The position numbers and the translations under genes are program-made. A stretch of DNA of 31,308 nt from an uncultured bacterium (GTDB lineage Bacteria > Bacillota > Clostridia > Oscillospirales > Ruminococcaceae), in assembly GCA_905215595.1 (NCBI GenBank), contig CAJMQZ010000009.1:1-31308 (forward strand), given 5' to 3'. Positions 1 through 9,430 of the stretch are shown piece after piece; the stretch's first letter is position 1; each line of letters starts with the position of its first letter. The notes under the pieces are model-generated. The model saw only the letters and a program-made list of their open reading frames with translations. It was not told where the DNA came from and made no database searches.

Positions 1-595
1 CGGTCATTTCGCCGTACAGGTCGTTGCCCTCACGGGTGCGCTCGCCAACGCCGGTAAATACCGAGTAACCGTTGTGCTCGGTGGCGATGTTATAGATCAG
101 CTCTTGGATCAGAACGGTCTTGCCGACACCGGCGCCGCCGAACAGGCCGATCTTGCCGCCCTTGGCGTAGGGGCAGATCAGGTCAACCACCTTGATGCCG
201 GTCTCAAGGATCTCGGTGGTGGACTGCTGCTCCTCGTAGCTGGGAGCGGGACGGTGGATGGGCCAGTAGGCATCCGGGGTGGGGGCGGGCTTGTTATCCA
301 CAGGCTCGCCCAGCAGGTTGAACACGCGCCCCAGACACTGGTCGCCCACGGGCACCTTGATGGACTCGCCGGTGTCCACGGCATCTGTGCCGCGCACCAG
401 ACCATCGGTGCTGCTCATGGCAATGCAGCGTGCCACGTTGTCGCCGGTCAGCTGAGCGACCTCCACCACCAGCTTCTGGCCGTGGTTGTCGATCTCAATG
501 GCGTTGAGCAGCTCCGGCAGCTCGCCATCCTTGAACTGGATGTCCAGCACCGGGCCAATGACCTGGATCACCTTGCCGATATGTTTTTCGGACAT
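1..595 (-). CDS. atpD: F1Fo ATP synthase subunit beta (5' part; C-terminus lies beyond the window)
   Basis: Catalytic beta subunit of the F1 head, which makes or hydrolyses ATP with the alpha subunits. The frame runs from an ATG at 593-595 to the window edge, giving 198 N-terminal residues of a protein usually near 465. The beta-barrel domain comes first (GKVIQVIGPVLDI from residue 7). The Walker A motif GGAGVGKT is at 153-160 with its catalytic lysine at 159, and GERTREGNDLY at 184-194 carries the catalytic glutamate. It follows atpG on the same strand after an 83-base spacer holding two hairpins. Family assignment is certain. The partial state is only a window effect. Confidence 0.98.
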   Translation of the reverse strand, partial: MSEKHIGKVIQVIGPVLDIQFKDGELPELLNAIEIDNHGQKLVVEVAQLTGDNVARCIAMSSTDGLVRGTDAVDTGESIKVPVGDQCLGRVFNLLGEPVDNKPAPTPDAYWPIHRPAPSYEEQQSTTEILETGIKVVDLICPYAKGGKIGLFGGAGVGKTVLIQELIYNIATEHNGYSVFTGVGERTREGNDLYGEMT

Positions 596-631
596 AGGCT
601 ACAACTCCTTCTTGATAGGTTTTTCCGCTCA

Positions 632-668
632 AGCTCCCCCTTCGAGGGAGCTGCCGCCGTCAGGCGGC
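632..668. repeat. Tandem hairpin pair between atpG and atpD (REP-like)
   Basis: Two stem-loops stand side by side: AGCTCCC (632-638) pairs with GGGAGCT (646-652), and GCCGCC (653-658) pairs with GGCGGC (663-668). The unit ends about ten bases from the atpG stop codon. Its style (a CTCCC/GGGAG stem next to a GCCGCC/GGCGGC stem, followed by GAGAGGGTTTT) resembles the element at 20176-20315. It lies inside the operon, so it is transcribed and could affect mRNA processing between the two genes. Confidence 0.6.
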
Positions 669-678
669 TGAGAGGGTT

Positions 679-1527
679 TTAGTTCTCCGCGCCGGCCACG
701 ATCTCAGTGATCTCCTGCGTGATAGCAGCCTGACGGGCACGGTTATAATACAGGTTGAGATGGTCGATCATCTCACCGGCGTTCTTGGTGGCAGCGTCCA
801 TGGCGGTGCGGCGGGCGGCCAGCTCGCTGGCCACGCTCTCGCACACAGCACCGTAGACGACACCGGCTACATACTCCGGGATGATCGCGCTGAATACTTC
901 CTCGCTGCTGGGCTTGTACAGGATCTGACTGCGGCGCGCCTCGGCTTTCTGCTGCTCGGTGGGTTCCATGGCCAGCGGCAGCACCTCGATGGAGACAGCC
1001 GTCTGGGTCATCATGGAATCGAACCGGGTGTAGCAGAGCTTTACAGCGTCAAACTCGCCCTTGCGGTACCCTTCGGTGATCTGGCGCGCCAGCTGGAAGC
1101 ACTGTCCCACCGATACATCGGCGGCCAGCAGCACTTCCTGCGTGAACAGTTCGGCTTCGTGGTGGGCAAAATATTCTGCCGAGCGCTTGCCGATGGGCAG
1201 CACCTCCACATTGCCGCTTTCCTGTGCGGCCAGCTTGAGCACATTGGCGTTGTAACCGCCGGCAAGGCCGCGATCACCGGCAATGACCACCAGCAGCGTG
1301 CGCTTGATCTCGCTGCGGCGCAGGTAGGGGTTGCGGGCCCGGGGGTCCGCTGCCGCGATCTCGGTCAGGGTCTTGTACAGCGTTTCAAAATAGGGTCGGC
1401 TGTGCTCGACCCGCTCCTTGGCACGGCGCATTTTGGAGGAAGCCACCAGCTCCATGGCCTTGGTGATCTGCATGGTGCTCTCTACGCTTTTGATGCGCAG
1501 CTTGATGTCCTTCATGGAACCAGCCAT
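679..1527 (-). CDS. atpG: F1Fo ATP synthase subunit gamma
   Basis: Central rotor stalk that turns inside the alpha3beta3 ring. The protein has 282 residues, close to the family norm of about 285. The N-terminal helix shows the conserved run IKSVESTMQITKAMELVA, and the C-terminal helix holds NLYYNRARQAAITQEITEI, the two strands of the gamma coiled coil. IAGDRGLAGGYN near residue 83 is also typical. An AAGGAGG ribosome site stands eight bases before the ATG. The gene starts 19 bases after the atpA stop codon. Confidence 0.98.
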   Translation of the reverse strand: MAGSMKDIKLRIKSVESTMQITKAMELVASSKMRRAKERVEHSRPYFETLYKTLTEIAAADPRARNPYLRRSEIKRTLLVVIAGDRGLAGGYNANVLKLAAQESGNVEVLPIGKRSAEYFAHHEAELFTQEVLLAADVSVGQCFQLARQITEGYRKGEFDAVKLCYTRFDSMMTQTAVSIEVLPLAMEPTEQQKAEARRSQILYKPSSEEVFSAIIPEYVAGVVYGAVCESVASELAARRTAMDAATKNAGEMIDHLNLYYNRARQAAITQEITEIVAGAEN

Positions 1528-1546
1528 GCGTTACGCCTCCTTCCCT

Positions 1547-3067
<1,521 letters not shown>

Positions 3068-3127
3068 CTTTGTTTGTTCACCACTCAATTCATAATAGTC
3101 ATTTCGGGTGGAAATTCGTTCTGTGCT

Positions 3128-3149
3128 CTGCCCCGTTTGCAAAGGGCAG
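3128..3149 (-). other. Intercistronic stem-loop between atpH and atpA
   Basis: On the transcribed strand CTGCCC (3149-3144) pairs with GGGCAG (3133-3128) across a ten-base loop. It sits about 60 bases before the atpA start and just after the atpH stop. It lacks a following T run on the minus strand, so it is not an evident terminator. A role in mRNA stability or subunit stoichiometry is inference. Confidence 0.4.
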
Positions 3150-3157
3150 GGAAAAAG

Positions 3158-3697
3158 TTACAAAGTGACCGCCGCAATATCCCGGCGCAGGGAGGCAAGA
3201 CGGTTCTGAACGGTGCCGTCCAGTTCGGTGCCCTCGATATCCAGCCGGATACCGCCCAGCACCTTGGCATCCACCTTGGTTTTAAGGTCGATGGTCTTGC
3301 CGGTCAGGCTTTCCAGTTTGGCGTGCAGCGCCGTGCGCTGCTGCTCTGTCAGCGGGACAGCCGAGATGGCTGTGGCTTCCAGAATGCCGTGCGCCTGATT
3401 GTAGCGGATGCGGTAAGCCCGTGCGCAGCCGGACAGCTCCCGCAGGGTGCCCTTCTCGCACAGGATCTTCAAAAAGTTCAGCACATAGAGGTGGACCTGA
3501 TCCCGCAGTGCTTCATCCAGCAGGCCGCAGCGCTCCTTTTTGGGGATGCTGGGGGTGCTGAGCAGATGCAGATACTCCGGGCTTGCCTTAAAAAGCGCCA
3601 CGGCCTCGTCCAGCTCGCCCAGAATGCGGGTCTCCAGCCCTTCCTCCGCTGCCAGGTCATACAGGCTTCCGCCGTACATCCTTGCTGTCTCGGTCAT
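3158..3697 (-). CDS. atpH: F1Fo ATP synthase subunit delta
   Basis: Peripheral-stalk subunit joining the top of F1 to the b dimer. The protein has 179 residues, the normal size. The N-terminal helical domain begins TETARMYGGSLYDLAAEEG. The C-terminal part has the expected AVPLTEQQRTALHAKLESLTGK and VLGGIRLDIEGTELDGTVQNRLASLRRDI, the most conserved stretch of OSCP/delta. Its ATG overlaps the atpF stop by four bases (ATGA), implying translational coupling. Confidence 0.96.
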   Translation of the reverse strand: MTETARMYGGSLYDLAAEEGLETRILGELDEAVALFKASPEYLHLLSTPSIPKKERCGLLDEALRDQVHLYVLNFLKILCEKGTLRELSGCARAYRIRYNQAHGILEATAISAVPLTEQQRTALHAKLESLTGKTIDLKTKVDAKVLGGIRLDIEGTELDGTVQNRLASLRRDIAAVTL

Positions 3698-4200
3698 GAT
3701 GCTTCACCCACGTTTTTGATAAATTCGTCGATCAGGTCCTTGTGGTCCTTCTCGCTGATCTCGCGCTCCACCACCTTGGATGCGATCTCCATGGCGATGC
3801 CGCCGATCTCGTCCTTGACCTCGTTCACGGCCTTCTTGCGCTCCTGCGCAATGTCGGCTTCAGCCTTCTGCTTGAGGGCAGCAGCCTGCGCGCGGGCCTC
3901 GCCCACGATCTCTTCGCCGCGGGCGGTGGCCGTCTTCTGCGCATTGGCAACGATCTCGTTGGCCTCGGTGCGGGCATTCTGCAGGTTCTGCTCGTACTCT
4001 GCCTTCATGGCTTCGGCTTCAGTGCGCAGCTTGGTGGCATCGGCGATCTGGCTGTCTGCCTTCGCCTTGCGCTCTGCGATCACGTTTTTGACCGGATTCA
4101 GCAGGAACTTTTTGAAGATGAACAGCTGGATCATCAGGTTGCAGATCTGGGCCAGAAAGGTCCAGCCGTCCAGCGTGATCAACGCCTGATACAGTTCCAT
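3694..4200 (-). CDS. atpF: F1Fo ATP synthase subunit b
   Basis: Membrane-anchored peripheral stalk. Of 168 residues, about 10-35 form the single membrane helix (FLAQICNLMIQLFIFKKFLL), followed by NPVKNVIAERKAKADSQI and a long charged, alanine-rich helix to the C-terminus, typical of the b dimer. An AAAGGAG site precedes the ATG by six bases. Its stop overlaps the start of atpH. Confidence 0.96.
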   Translation of the reverse strand: MELYQALITLDGWTFLAQICNLMIQLFIFKKFLLNPVKNVIAERKAKADSQIADATKLRTEAEAMKAEYEQNLQNARTEANEIVANAQKTATARGEEIVGEARAQAAALKQKAEADIAQERKKAVNEVKDEIGGIAMEIASKVVEREISEKDHKDLIDEFIKNVGEAS

Positions 4201-4237
4201 AAGCGTCTCCTTTCGTTATTTTTTCGGATCGGGAGGC

Positions 4238-4519
4238 TTATGCCAGATACTTCATGAACATACCGGGTGCCAGGAAGATCAGCAGCAGGCCGGTAACAAA
4301 GCCGTAAATACCGGTGGTCTCGGAAAGTGCAACGCCAAGGATCAGGGTGCTGGTCACGTCGCTCTTGCACTCAGGCTGGCGGCCCACGGCCTCACAGGCA
4401 GCGGCGGCAGCGTTGCCTTCGCCGATACCGGGGCCGATACCTGCGATCAGTGCGCAGCCTGCGCCGATGCCGCAGCCTGCCAGAGCGATACCACGAGCCA
4501 GATACTGGAAATCAGTCAT
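4238..4519 (-). CDS. atpE: F1Fo ATP synthase subunit c, two-carboxylate type
   Basis: Proteolipid of the ion-driven rotor ring; 93 residues forming two membrane helices joined by the RQPE loop (47-50). Helix 1 has GIGPGIGEG with E34 in the position that is Gln in Ilyobacter-type sodium rings. Helix 2 has LGVALSETTGIYG with the ion-carrying E67 followed by T68 and Y72. A second carboxylate in helix 1 together with an E-S/T-T-G-I-Y helix 2 matches the pattern described for the Fusobacterium nucleatum sodium rotor. Sodium specificity is therefore likely but inferred. AGGAGG ribosome site ten bases upstream of the ATG. Confidence 0.97.
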   Translation of the reverse strand: MTDFQYLARGIALAGCGIGAGCALIAGIGPGIGEGNAAAAACEAVGRQPECKSDVTSTLILGVALSETTGIYGFVTGLLLIFLAPGMFMKYLA

Positions 4520-4570
4520 AAGATTTGTCCTCCTAAAATGTGTTTGTGTTTTGGGGGATGCCGGAAGGAC

Positions 4571-5314
4571 TTAGTCCTCACCGGCAGCACGTTTGATGAA
4601 GATTGTGGTCAGGGTACAGAAGATGAACGCCTGAATGCAGCCGCCGAACCAGTCGAAATACAAACCGGTAAAGGCCGGGATGCCGATCTGGAACAGCTGG
4701 ATCTGACTCAGGAAGCCCGGCAGCCAGCCAAAGATGACGTGGCTCAGGCTTGCCAGTGCCCAGTACAGCAGTGTGGAGATGACCGTACCGGACAGGATGT
4801 TGCCGAAGTGACGGAACGCCATGCTGACAGGGGTAGAGATCTCTGACAGCACATTGATGGGTGCCATGATAAAGATCGGATCGAGCAGACCCTTGAGGTA
4901 GGCCAGAATGCCGTTCGTTTTGATCTTGTAGTACATGATCAGAACAAACACCACGATGGCCCACGCTGCCTCGGTGTTCAGGTCGGCCGTGGGGCTCCAC
5001 AGGCCGACAACGCTGATCAGGTTGCATCCGATGCTCAGTGCAAAAATAGCACCGACCAGGGGGATATACTGATCGAAGTGAAAGCCCATGTTGTCGTGCA
5101 CGAACTGCTCCAGCCGCGTTACGATGAACTCGGCTGCGGCCTGTCGTTTGGACACATTTTCCAGCTTGAGGTCGTGCCCCAGCCAGATGGCAAAACCCGA
5201 GAGCAGCGCCATGACGATCCAAGTGCTTACCAAGGTCTGGGTAATTTTAAAATCACCCAGCAGGGGGATGTTGGTGTGGATGGTATACAGGATCTTTGCG
5301 CCGTTCAGTTCCAT
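4571..5314 (-). CDS. atpB: F1Fo ATP synthase subunit a
   Basis: Stator subunit forming the ion half-channels against the c ring. The protein has 247 residues with several hydrophobic helices. The essential arginine is R168 in SMAFRHFGNILSG, and the last helices hold FTGLYFDWFGGCIQAFIF. The ATG directly abuts the stop codon of the upstream atpI-like gene, with a GGGGGTGA site inside that gene's 3' end, so the two are coupled. Confidence 0.97.
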   Translation of the reverse strand: MELNGAKILYTIHTNIPLLGDFKITQTLVSTWIVMALLSGFAIWLGHDLKLENVSKRQAAAEFIVTRLEQFVHDNMGFHFDQYIPLVGAIFALSIGCNLISVVGLWSPTADLNTEAAWAIVVFVLIMYYKIKTNGILAYLKGLLDPIFIMAPINVLSEISTPVSMAFRHFGNILSGTVISTLLYWALASLSHVIFGWLPGFLSQIQLFQIGIPAFTGLYFDWFGGCIQAFIFCTLTTIFIKRAAGED

Positions 5315-5818
5315 TTATTCTTGTTCACCCCCTTCGTCACGGGGCTGCACCGCAGACTCTTCGGCGGGGGCGGAGTCATCTTCCACAGCGATGTCCACCG
5401 GCTCCTGCGGGGGCGTGAGCGGCTTGTACTTCCCGGTTATCTGGAGATAATAGATCGTAACTCTGGGGAACAGCAGCGGCAGAACGCCTGCAAACGCCTG
5501 GAAGCAGGGAGCCGCAATGGCTATAATGATCCACAGCGCCTGCAGCAGCATCCTTGTATTATAGGATATCTGCAGCTGTGCTTTACGCTTTTTTTCGTCC
5601 GGCTCGTCAATGACCTTCTGCACAACGAAGCAGATGCCGGCAAAGTTGCCGATGGCTACCAGTGCGCCGATGATGCCGCCCAGCAGCACCCGGTAGTCAA
5701 AGACTACCCAGCCCACCAGATGCAGCGCTGCAAACACCACCCACATCACGGCGGTGCACAGAGACACGCCGCAGGCGATGCGCAGCAGCTCCTTTTTGGA
5801 TTCCGGCTGCAATTTCAT
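5315..5818 (-). CDS. atpI: ATP synthase subunit I-like membrane protein
   Basis: A 167-residue protein with about four hydrophobic segments (near 15-35, 42-65, 90-110 and 110-128) and an acidic, proline-rich C-terminal tail (PPQEPVDIAVEDDSAPAEE). Position directly before atpB, membrane topology and size fit the AtpI/ATP synthase I family, thought to help assemble the c ring. The sequence is too divergent for me to match residue by residue, so the call rests mostly on context. Confidence 0.75.
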   Translation of the reverse strand: MKLQPESKKELLRIACGVSLCTAVMWVVFAALHLVGWVVFDYRVLLGGIIGALVAIGNFAGICFVVQKVIDEPDEKKRKAQLQISYNTRMLLQALWIIIAIAAPCFQAFAGVLPLLFPRVTIYYLQITGKYKPLTPPQEPVDIAVEDDSAPAEESAVQPRDEGGEQE

Positions 5819-5833
5819 AAAAACGAACCTCCA

Positions 5834-6094
5834 TTACTGGTGGGAGTTGAAGCCCACCCGATGATTTTTTTCGTGTTTGGAGCGCTCCAGCCGTTCCTTG
5901 CAGAACACCCAGAAGTTCTGCGCCCCGGCGGCAAGCCCCAGACCCACAGCGGGCAAAAACAGCCATTCCGGCCAGCCCCAGTGCTCCACGGCCCACCAGC
6001 ATCCGGCAAGGCAGAGCACCAGCGGCAGCAGCATATTCAGTCCCAGCTGGGTCAGCCAGACCAGATCTTCCAAAGCCTTGTACCAGCCTTTCAA
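5834..6094 (-). CDS. atpZ: AtpZ/AtpI-family accessory protein of the ATP synthase operon
   Basis: First gene of the operon: a small protein with two membrane helices (LTQLGLNMLLPLVLCLAGCW and WLFLPAVGLGLAAGAQNFWVF) separated by a short loop, then a basic tail. This is the layout of AtpZ/AtpI (putative ATPase subunit, Ca2+/Mg2+ transporter) proteins. I place the start at a TTG (6092-6094, LKGWYKALED) because AGAAAGGAG stands about 11 bases upstream, giving 86 residues. An ATG at 6139 would give 101 residues but has no visible ribosome site. Confidence 0.7.
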   Translation of the reverse strand: MKGWYKALEDLVWLTQLGLNMLLPLVLCLAGCWWAVEHWGWPEWLFLPAVGLGLAAGAQNFWVFCKERLERSKHEKNHRVGFNSHQ

Positions 6095-6189
6095 GTCCTG
6101 CGCCGCTCCTTTCTGCGGGTGCCGCCCGCATTCCAGCATTTGGAAAAAATGCCAGAGACGGACAGGCAGCCAAAAAAGTCTATGCTCTC

Positions 6190-6218
6190 AGTATACTTCA
6201 AAGCGTTGGATATTGCAA
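6190..6218 (-). promoter_or_regulatory. Promoter of the atp operon
   Basis: Read on the minus strand: TTGCAA (6218-6213), a 17-base spacer, then TATACT (6195-6190). The start of transcription should fall near 6183, about 90 bases before the first gene. The upstream side is AT-rich. The glg promoter uses the same -35 hexamer and spacing. Confidence 0.7.
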
Positions 6219-6274
6219 TCAATTCTCCACCGAAATATAGTAAAATTTCATAGTTTGTTAAGACGAATTCCATA

Positions 6275-6346
6275 AATGTGCACCTATAACACACATTGTG
6301 CCCCGATGATTGCATCATTGCACAAACTTTGCAGAAAAGTTTGTGC
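6275..6346. promoter_or_regulatory. Inverted repeats upstream of the atp promoter
   Basis: Two dyads lie upstream of the atp promoter. AATGTG (6275-6280) pairs with CACATT (6292-6297). A stronger one has 11-base arms, GCACAAACTTT (6320-6330) and AAAGTTTGTGC (6336-6346), around a five-base loop. They could be regulator sites or the remains of a repeat. I recognise neither as a known operator. Confidence 0.4.
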
Positions 6347-6508
6347 AGAGTGTAAAAAACAGTGAAAGGCCGGCTCCTCGGCGGGGTGACGATTTAAAAT
6401 GGCTTCCGCTGCGCTCTAGCCATAATTAAAGGAATTGAATTTTTATTTTGCGTTTGTCGCGCTCTGCGGAGCGCTCCAAACGCATTTTCACGGGAGGGGT
6501 CGTAACGA

Positions 6509-6528
6509 AAAACGGCAGCTGCCGTTTT
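6509..6528. repeat. Perfect 20-base palindrome
   Basis: AAAACGGCAGCTGCCGTTTT is fully self-complementary with no loop. It lies inside the MITE-like element, just before the core hairpin. Confidence 0.85.
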
Positions 6529-6553
6529 CCTCTGGGGCTCTTCCGGTGAAAAG

Positions 6554-6589
6554 GGAATTTCGGAGCGTCCGCAGACGCGCCGAAATTCC
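6554..6589. repeat. Hairpin repeat, copy 1 (core CGTCCGCAGACG)
   Basis: Sixteen-base arms (6554-6569 and 6574-6589) pair with a single A/G mismatch around the loop CGCA. The centre CGTCCGCAGACG is identical to that of copies 2 and 3, while the outer arms differ. The downstream flank (CCGAAAT..., then TTCTTCC) is shared with copy 2. Confidence 0.75.
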
Positions 6590-6663
6590 GAAATTATAAA
6601 TAATTCTTCCTTGAACTATGTGCAGAGCAACGCGGAGCACATTTTAAATCGTCCCACGCAAAA

Positions 6664-6693
6664 GGGGCTGCCGCACGTTTGTGCGGCAGCCCC
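6664..6693 (-). terminator. Terminator of the glg operon
   Basis: Perfect 13-base stem GGGGCTGCCGCAC/GTGCGGCAGCCCC with a four-base loop. On the minus strand it is followed by TTTT (6663-6660). It lies 25 bases beyond the glgA stop codon. Confidence 0.85.
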
Positions 6694-6718
6694 GGCGGGT
6701 GCTTTGGGGTTCAGGCGC

Positions 6719-8137
6719 TTACCAGAGGTTTGCGGTCTCGTTGTACAGACCCTCGTAGCTCTTGGCGGAAACGTCCCAGCTGAAATCGCACTCCATGCAG
6801 TGACGCACGAGGTTCTTCCAGTTTTCCTTGTCGTTGTAGGCATCCTGTGCGTTGCAGCAGGCCACATACAGCTCGTGGGCGTTGTAACCGGCAAAGGTAA
6901 AGCCGTTGCCGTCACCCATGGTGCTGTCGTGGATGGAGTCGCGCAGACCGCCGGTCTCGCGGACGATGGGAGGCGTGCCGTAGCGGCAGGCCACCATCTG
7001 TGCCAGACCGCAGGGCTCGCTCTTGGAAGGCATGATGAAGGCATCTGCGCCTGCGTAGATCTCCTGCGACAGGGCCGGCTCGAAGCCGATGTAGGTGCCA
7101 ACGCGGCCCGGATGGCGTGCGCACAGGTCGGAGAAGAAGTTCTCATACTGGCTCTCGCCGCTGCCCAGAACGACCAGCTCGATGCCGCGGTCCACCAGAC
7201 CATCGGCGATGCTCTGCACCAGATCAAAGCCCTTCATGCCGACCATGCGGCTGACCATGGCAAAGACGGGGCTGCCATCCTTGTTCAGGCCGAACTTATC
7301 CTGCAGGGCTTCCTTGCACTTTGCCTTGCCCTCTTCAAAGTTGGTGATGTCGTAGTTGAAGGGGATGTTCTTATCCGTAGCGGGATCGTTGGAATCGGTA
7401 TCGATGCCGTTCAGGATGCCGCACAGCTTGTACTGCTTCTCGCGCAGCAGAGCGTCCAGACCGTAGCTGAACCACGGGTCGAGGATCTCCTGTGCATAGG
7501 TGGGGCTGACGGTGGTGATCTTGTCTGCCGTCTCGATGGCACCCTTCATGAAGTTGGCGCAGCCATCGTACTCCACGATATGCTGGTCGCGGCGGCCGAT
7601 GCCGCAGGTGTCTTCCAGAATATCGGTGCCGTACTTGCCCTGATAGGCGATGTTGTGGATGGTGAAGATGGTCTTGATGCGGTTGAACTTGTCCAGATGA
7701 CGATAGTACAGGTTCAGGTACACCGGCACCAGAGCGGTCTGCCAGTCGTTGCAGTTGATGATATCGGGGGTGAAATCGATGTAGAACAGGGTCTCTAAAA
7801 CGGCGCGGGAGAAGAAGGCGAAACGCTCGCCGTCATCGTAGAAGCCGTACAGGCCGCGGCGCTTGAAGTAATACTCGTTGTCCAGGAAGTAGTAGGTCAC
7901 GCCGTCCACATCGGCCTTGAACAGGCCGCAGTACTGGCTGCGCCAGCCCACAGGCACGGAGTAGTTGGTAACGTATTCCAGCTTATCGCGGTACTTCAAA
8001 TCGCCGTACAGGGGCATGATGACGCGGGCGTCCACGCCGTCCTTGACCAGTGCTTTGGGCAGGGCGCCTGCCACATCGGCCAGACCGCCGGATTTGGCAA
8101 AGGGATTGGCTTCCGAAGCAGCATACAGGATCTTCAT
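6719..8137 (-). CDS. glgA: Glycogen synthase (ADP-glucose type, GT5)
   Basis: Transfers glucose from ADP-glucose to the growing alpha-1,4-glucan. The 472-residue protein starts MKILYAASEANPFAKSGGLADVAGALPKAL, whose K15-SGGL is the ADP-glucose-binding motif. The C-terminal half has VSRMVGMKGFDL, GSGESQYENFF and SEPCGLAQMVACRYGTPPIVRETGGL, the GT5 donor-site region. The frame is open upstream to 8257, but the ATG at 8135-8137 has AAGGAG eight bases ahead and the right N-terminus. Last gene of glgB-C-D-A. Confidence 0.97.
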   Translation of the reverse strand: MKILYAASEANPFAKSGGLADVAGALPKALVKDGVDARVIMPLYGDLKYRDKLEYVTNYSVPVGWRSQYCGLFKADVDGVTYYFLDNEYYFKRRGLYGFYDDGERFAFFSRAVLETLFYIDFTPDIINCNDWQTALVPVYLNLYYRHLDKFNRIKTIFTIHNIAYQGKYGTDILEDTCGIGRRDQHIVEYDGCANFMKGAIETADKITTVSPTYAQEILDPWFSYGLDALLREKQYKLCGILNGIDTDSNDPATDKNIPFNYDITNFEEGKAKCKEALQDKFGLNKDGSPVFAMVSRMVGMKGFDLVQSIADGLVDRGIELVVLGSGESQYENFFSDLCARHPGRVGTYIGFEPALSQEIYAGADAFIMPSKSEPCGLAQMVACRYGTPPIVRETGGLRDSIHDSTMGDGNGFTFAGYNAHELYVACCNAQDAYNDKENWKNLVRHCMECDFSWDVSAKSYEGLYNETANLW

Positions 8138-8176
8138 AGGATTCGCTCCTTCCATGATACAGACAGATGTTCGCGC

Positions 8177-8265
8177 TCCCCGCCGCCATAAAAAGCGGCG
8201 CGAACCTTGCATACAAAAGAGCAGGCGGGGGCACACAGGTGCCCCCGCCCCTCTCAAGAGGGGCT
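8177..8265. repeat. Hairpin cluster between glgD and glgA
   Basis: The 165-base spacer has several stem-loops: GCCGC/GCGGC near 8180-8198; GCGGGGGCAC (8225-8234) with GTGCCCCCGC (8239-8248); and GCCCCTCT/AGAGGGGC around 8248-8265. No T run follows on the minus strand, so read-through to glgA is expected. The cluster may tune mRNA stability. Confidence 0.5.
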
Positions 8266-8302
8266 ACCGGGGAGGAAGCCGCCCCTATGGATATTGCAAG
8301 GA

Positions 8303-9430
8303 TCAGACGGTGTGCTTCTTCTGCACATACACCGGGAAGCTCTCGGTGCCGGACAGCTTTTTGCCGGCGGTGATCTTCACGTTCTTGTCGGTGACAACGC
8401 AGTCCAGCTCCACATTGGGCTCGACCACGGTATCCTGCATCAGGACACAGTTCTTGACCACAGCACCCTTCTTGACCTTGACGCCGCGGAAGAGCACGCA
8501 GTTCTCCACGGTGCCCTCGATGACGCAGCCGTCGGCCAGAATGGAATCCACGACCTTGGAACCGGTGACGTAACGGGTGGGGTTATCGTCGCGGATCTTG
8601 GTGTAGATGGGGCTGCCCTTGGGGAACAGCGCTTCCAGATTGCGGTCATCGATCAGCTTCAGGTTCTCGTCAAAGTAGCTCTTCATGTCGCAGATATGGG
8701 CAACATAGCCGGTGTACTCCAGCGCATGGATGTTCAGAATGTTGACGTTGTGCGCCAGAATGTCGCGCTCAAAGTAGATCAGGCCGCGGGCGGTAGCGTC
8801 CTTGACCAGCTTGATCAGGGTCTCGCGCTCCAGCACATAGATGTTCAGATCCAGATTCTGCACGCCGGAGCGGTAGTCATTGAACAGCAGCTCGGTCACG
8901 CGGCCATCGGAATCAATGGTCAGGGTGTAGTTGTCGTTCTTGCGGCCCTCGGGGATCTCGGTCTTTTGATAGGCCACGGTCACATCGGCACCGCTGGCCT
9001 GATGAGCAGCCAGCAGGGCGTTGAAGTCGTAGTTGACGGCGATGTTGGCATCGCTCATGACCACATACTTCTCCTTCTGGTGCTCGAGGAAGTCCAGAAT
9101 GGAGCCCAGAGCCTCCACACGGCCGGAGTAGATGCGCACGCCCTTTTCTGCAAAGGGAGGCACGATGTTCAGGCCGCCGTGACGGCGGGCCATATCCCAC
9201 TCGCGGCCGGTGCCCAGATGATCCATCAGGGAGTGGTAGTTCTTACGCACCACGATGGAAACGTTGGAAATGCCGCAGTTGGCCATGCTGGACAGCACAA
9301 AGTCTACCATGCGGTAACGGCCCGCAAAGGGGATCGAGGCCATTGCGCGCTCGGTCACCAGCTCGGGAACGGTATTGTCATAGCTGTTGGGGAAAATAAT
9401 ACCCAACGCATTGGTGTTCTGTCTCAGCAT
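8303..9430 (-). CDS. glgD: GlgD, regulatory-type subunit of glucose-1-phosphate adenylyltransferase
   Basis: 375 residues related to GlgC. The N-terminus reads NALGIIFPNSYDNTVPELV where GlgC has the nucleotide-binding loop AGGRGSRL, so the catalytic P-loop is absent. PFAGRYRMVDFVLSSMANCGI and the C-terminal left-handed beta-helix repeats (VVDSILADGCVIEGTVENCVLF) remain. In Firmicutes GlgD pairs with GlgC and alters its activity. The ATG overlaps the glgC 3' end by seven bases, so the two subunits are coupled in translation. Confidence 0.95.
   Translation of the reverse strand: MLRQNTNALGIIFPNSYDNTVPELVTERAMASIPFAGRYRMVDFVLSSMANCGISNVSIVVRKNYHSLMDHLGTGREWDMARRHGGLNIVPPFAEKGVRIYSGRVEALGSILDFLEHQKEKYVVMSDANIAVNYDFNALLAAHQASGADVTVAYQKTEIPEGRKNDNYTLTIDSDGRVTELLFNDYRSGVQNLDLNIYVLERETLIKLVKDATARGLIYFERDILAHNVNILNIHALEYTGYVAHICDMKSYFDENLKLIDDRNLEALFPKGSPIYTKIRDDNPTRYVTGSKVVDSILADGCVIEGTVENCVLFRGVKVKKGAVVKNCVLMQDTVVEPNVELDCVVTDKNVKITAGKKLSGTESFPVYVQKKHTV

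Larger units (their letters stand above)
6388..6653. mobile_element. MITE-like non-coding element with long imperfect terminal inverted repeats
   Basis: The outer 14 bases GACGATTTAAAATG (6388-6401) return exactly inverted at 6640-6653. Similarity continues inward for about 45 bases: both ends then show CTCCGC or TTCCGC, GCTCT, ATAATTAAAGGAA or ATAGTTCAAGGAA. The interior holds a perfect 20-base palindrome (6509-6528), a GCGTTTG/CAAACGC stem and a large hairpin at 6554-6589. No gene is present. Size (266 bp) and structure suit a non-autonomous element, but I see no clear target duplication. Confidence 0.6.

Noticed and set aside
3068..3142. Upstream extension of atpA
   Set aside because: The extra 25 residues do not resemble any alpha subunit, and the ATG at 3067 gives the family's normal N-terminus and length.
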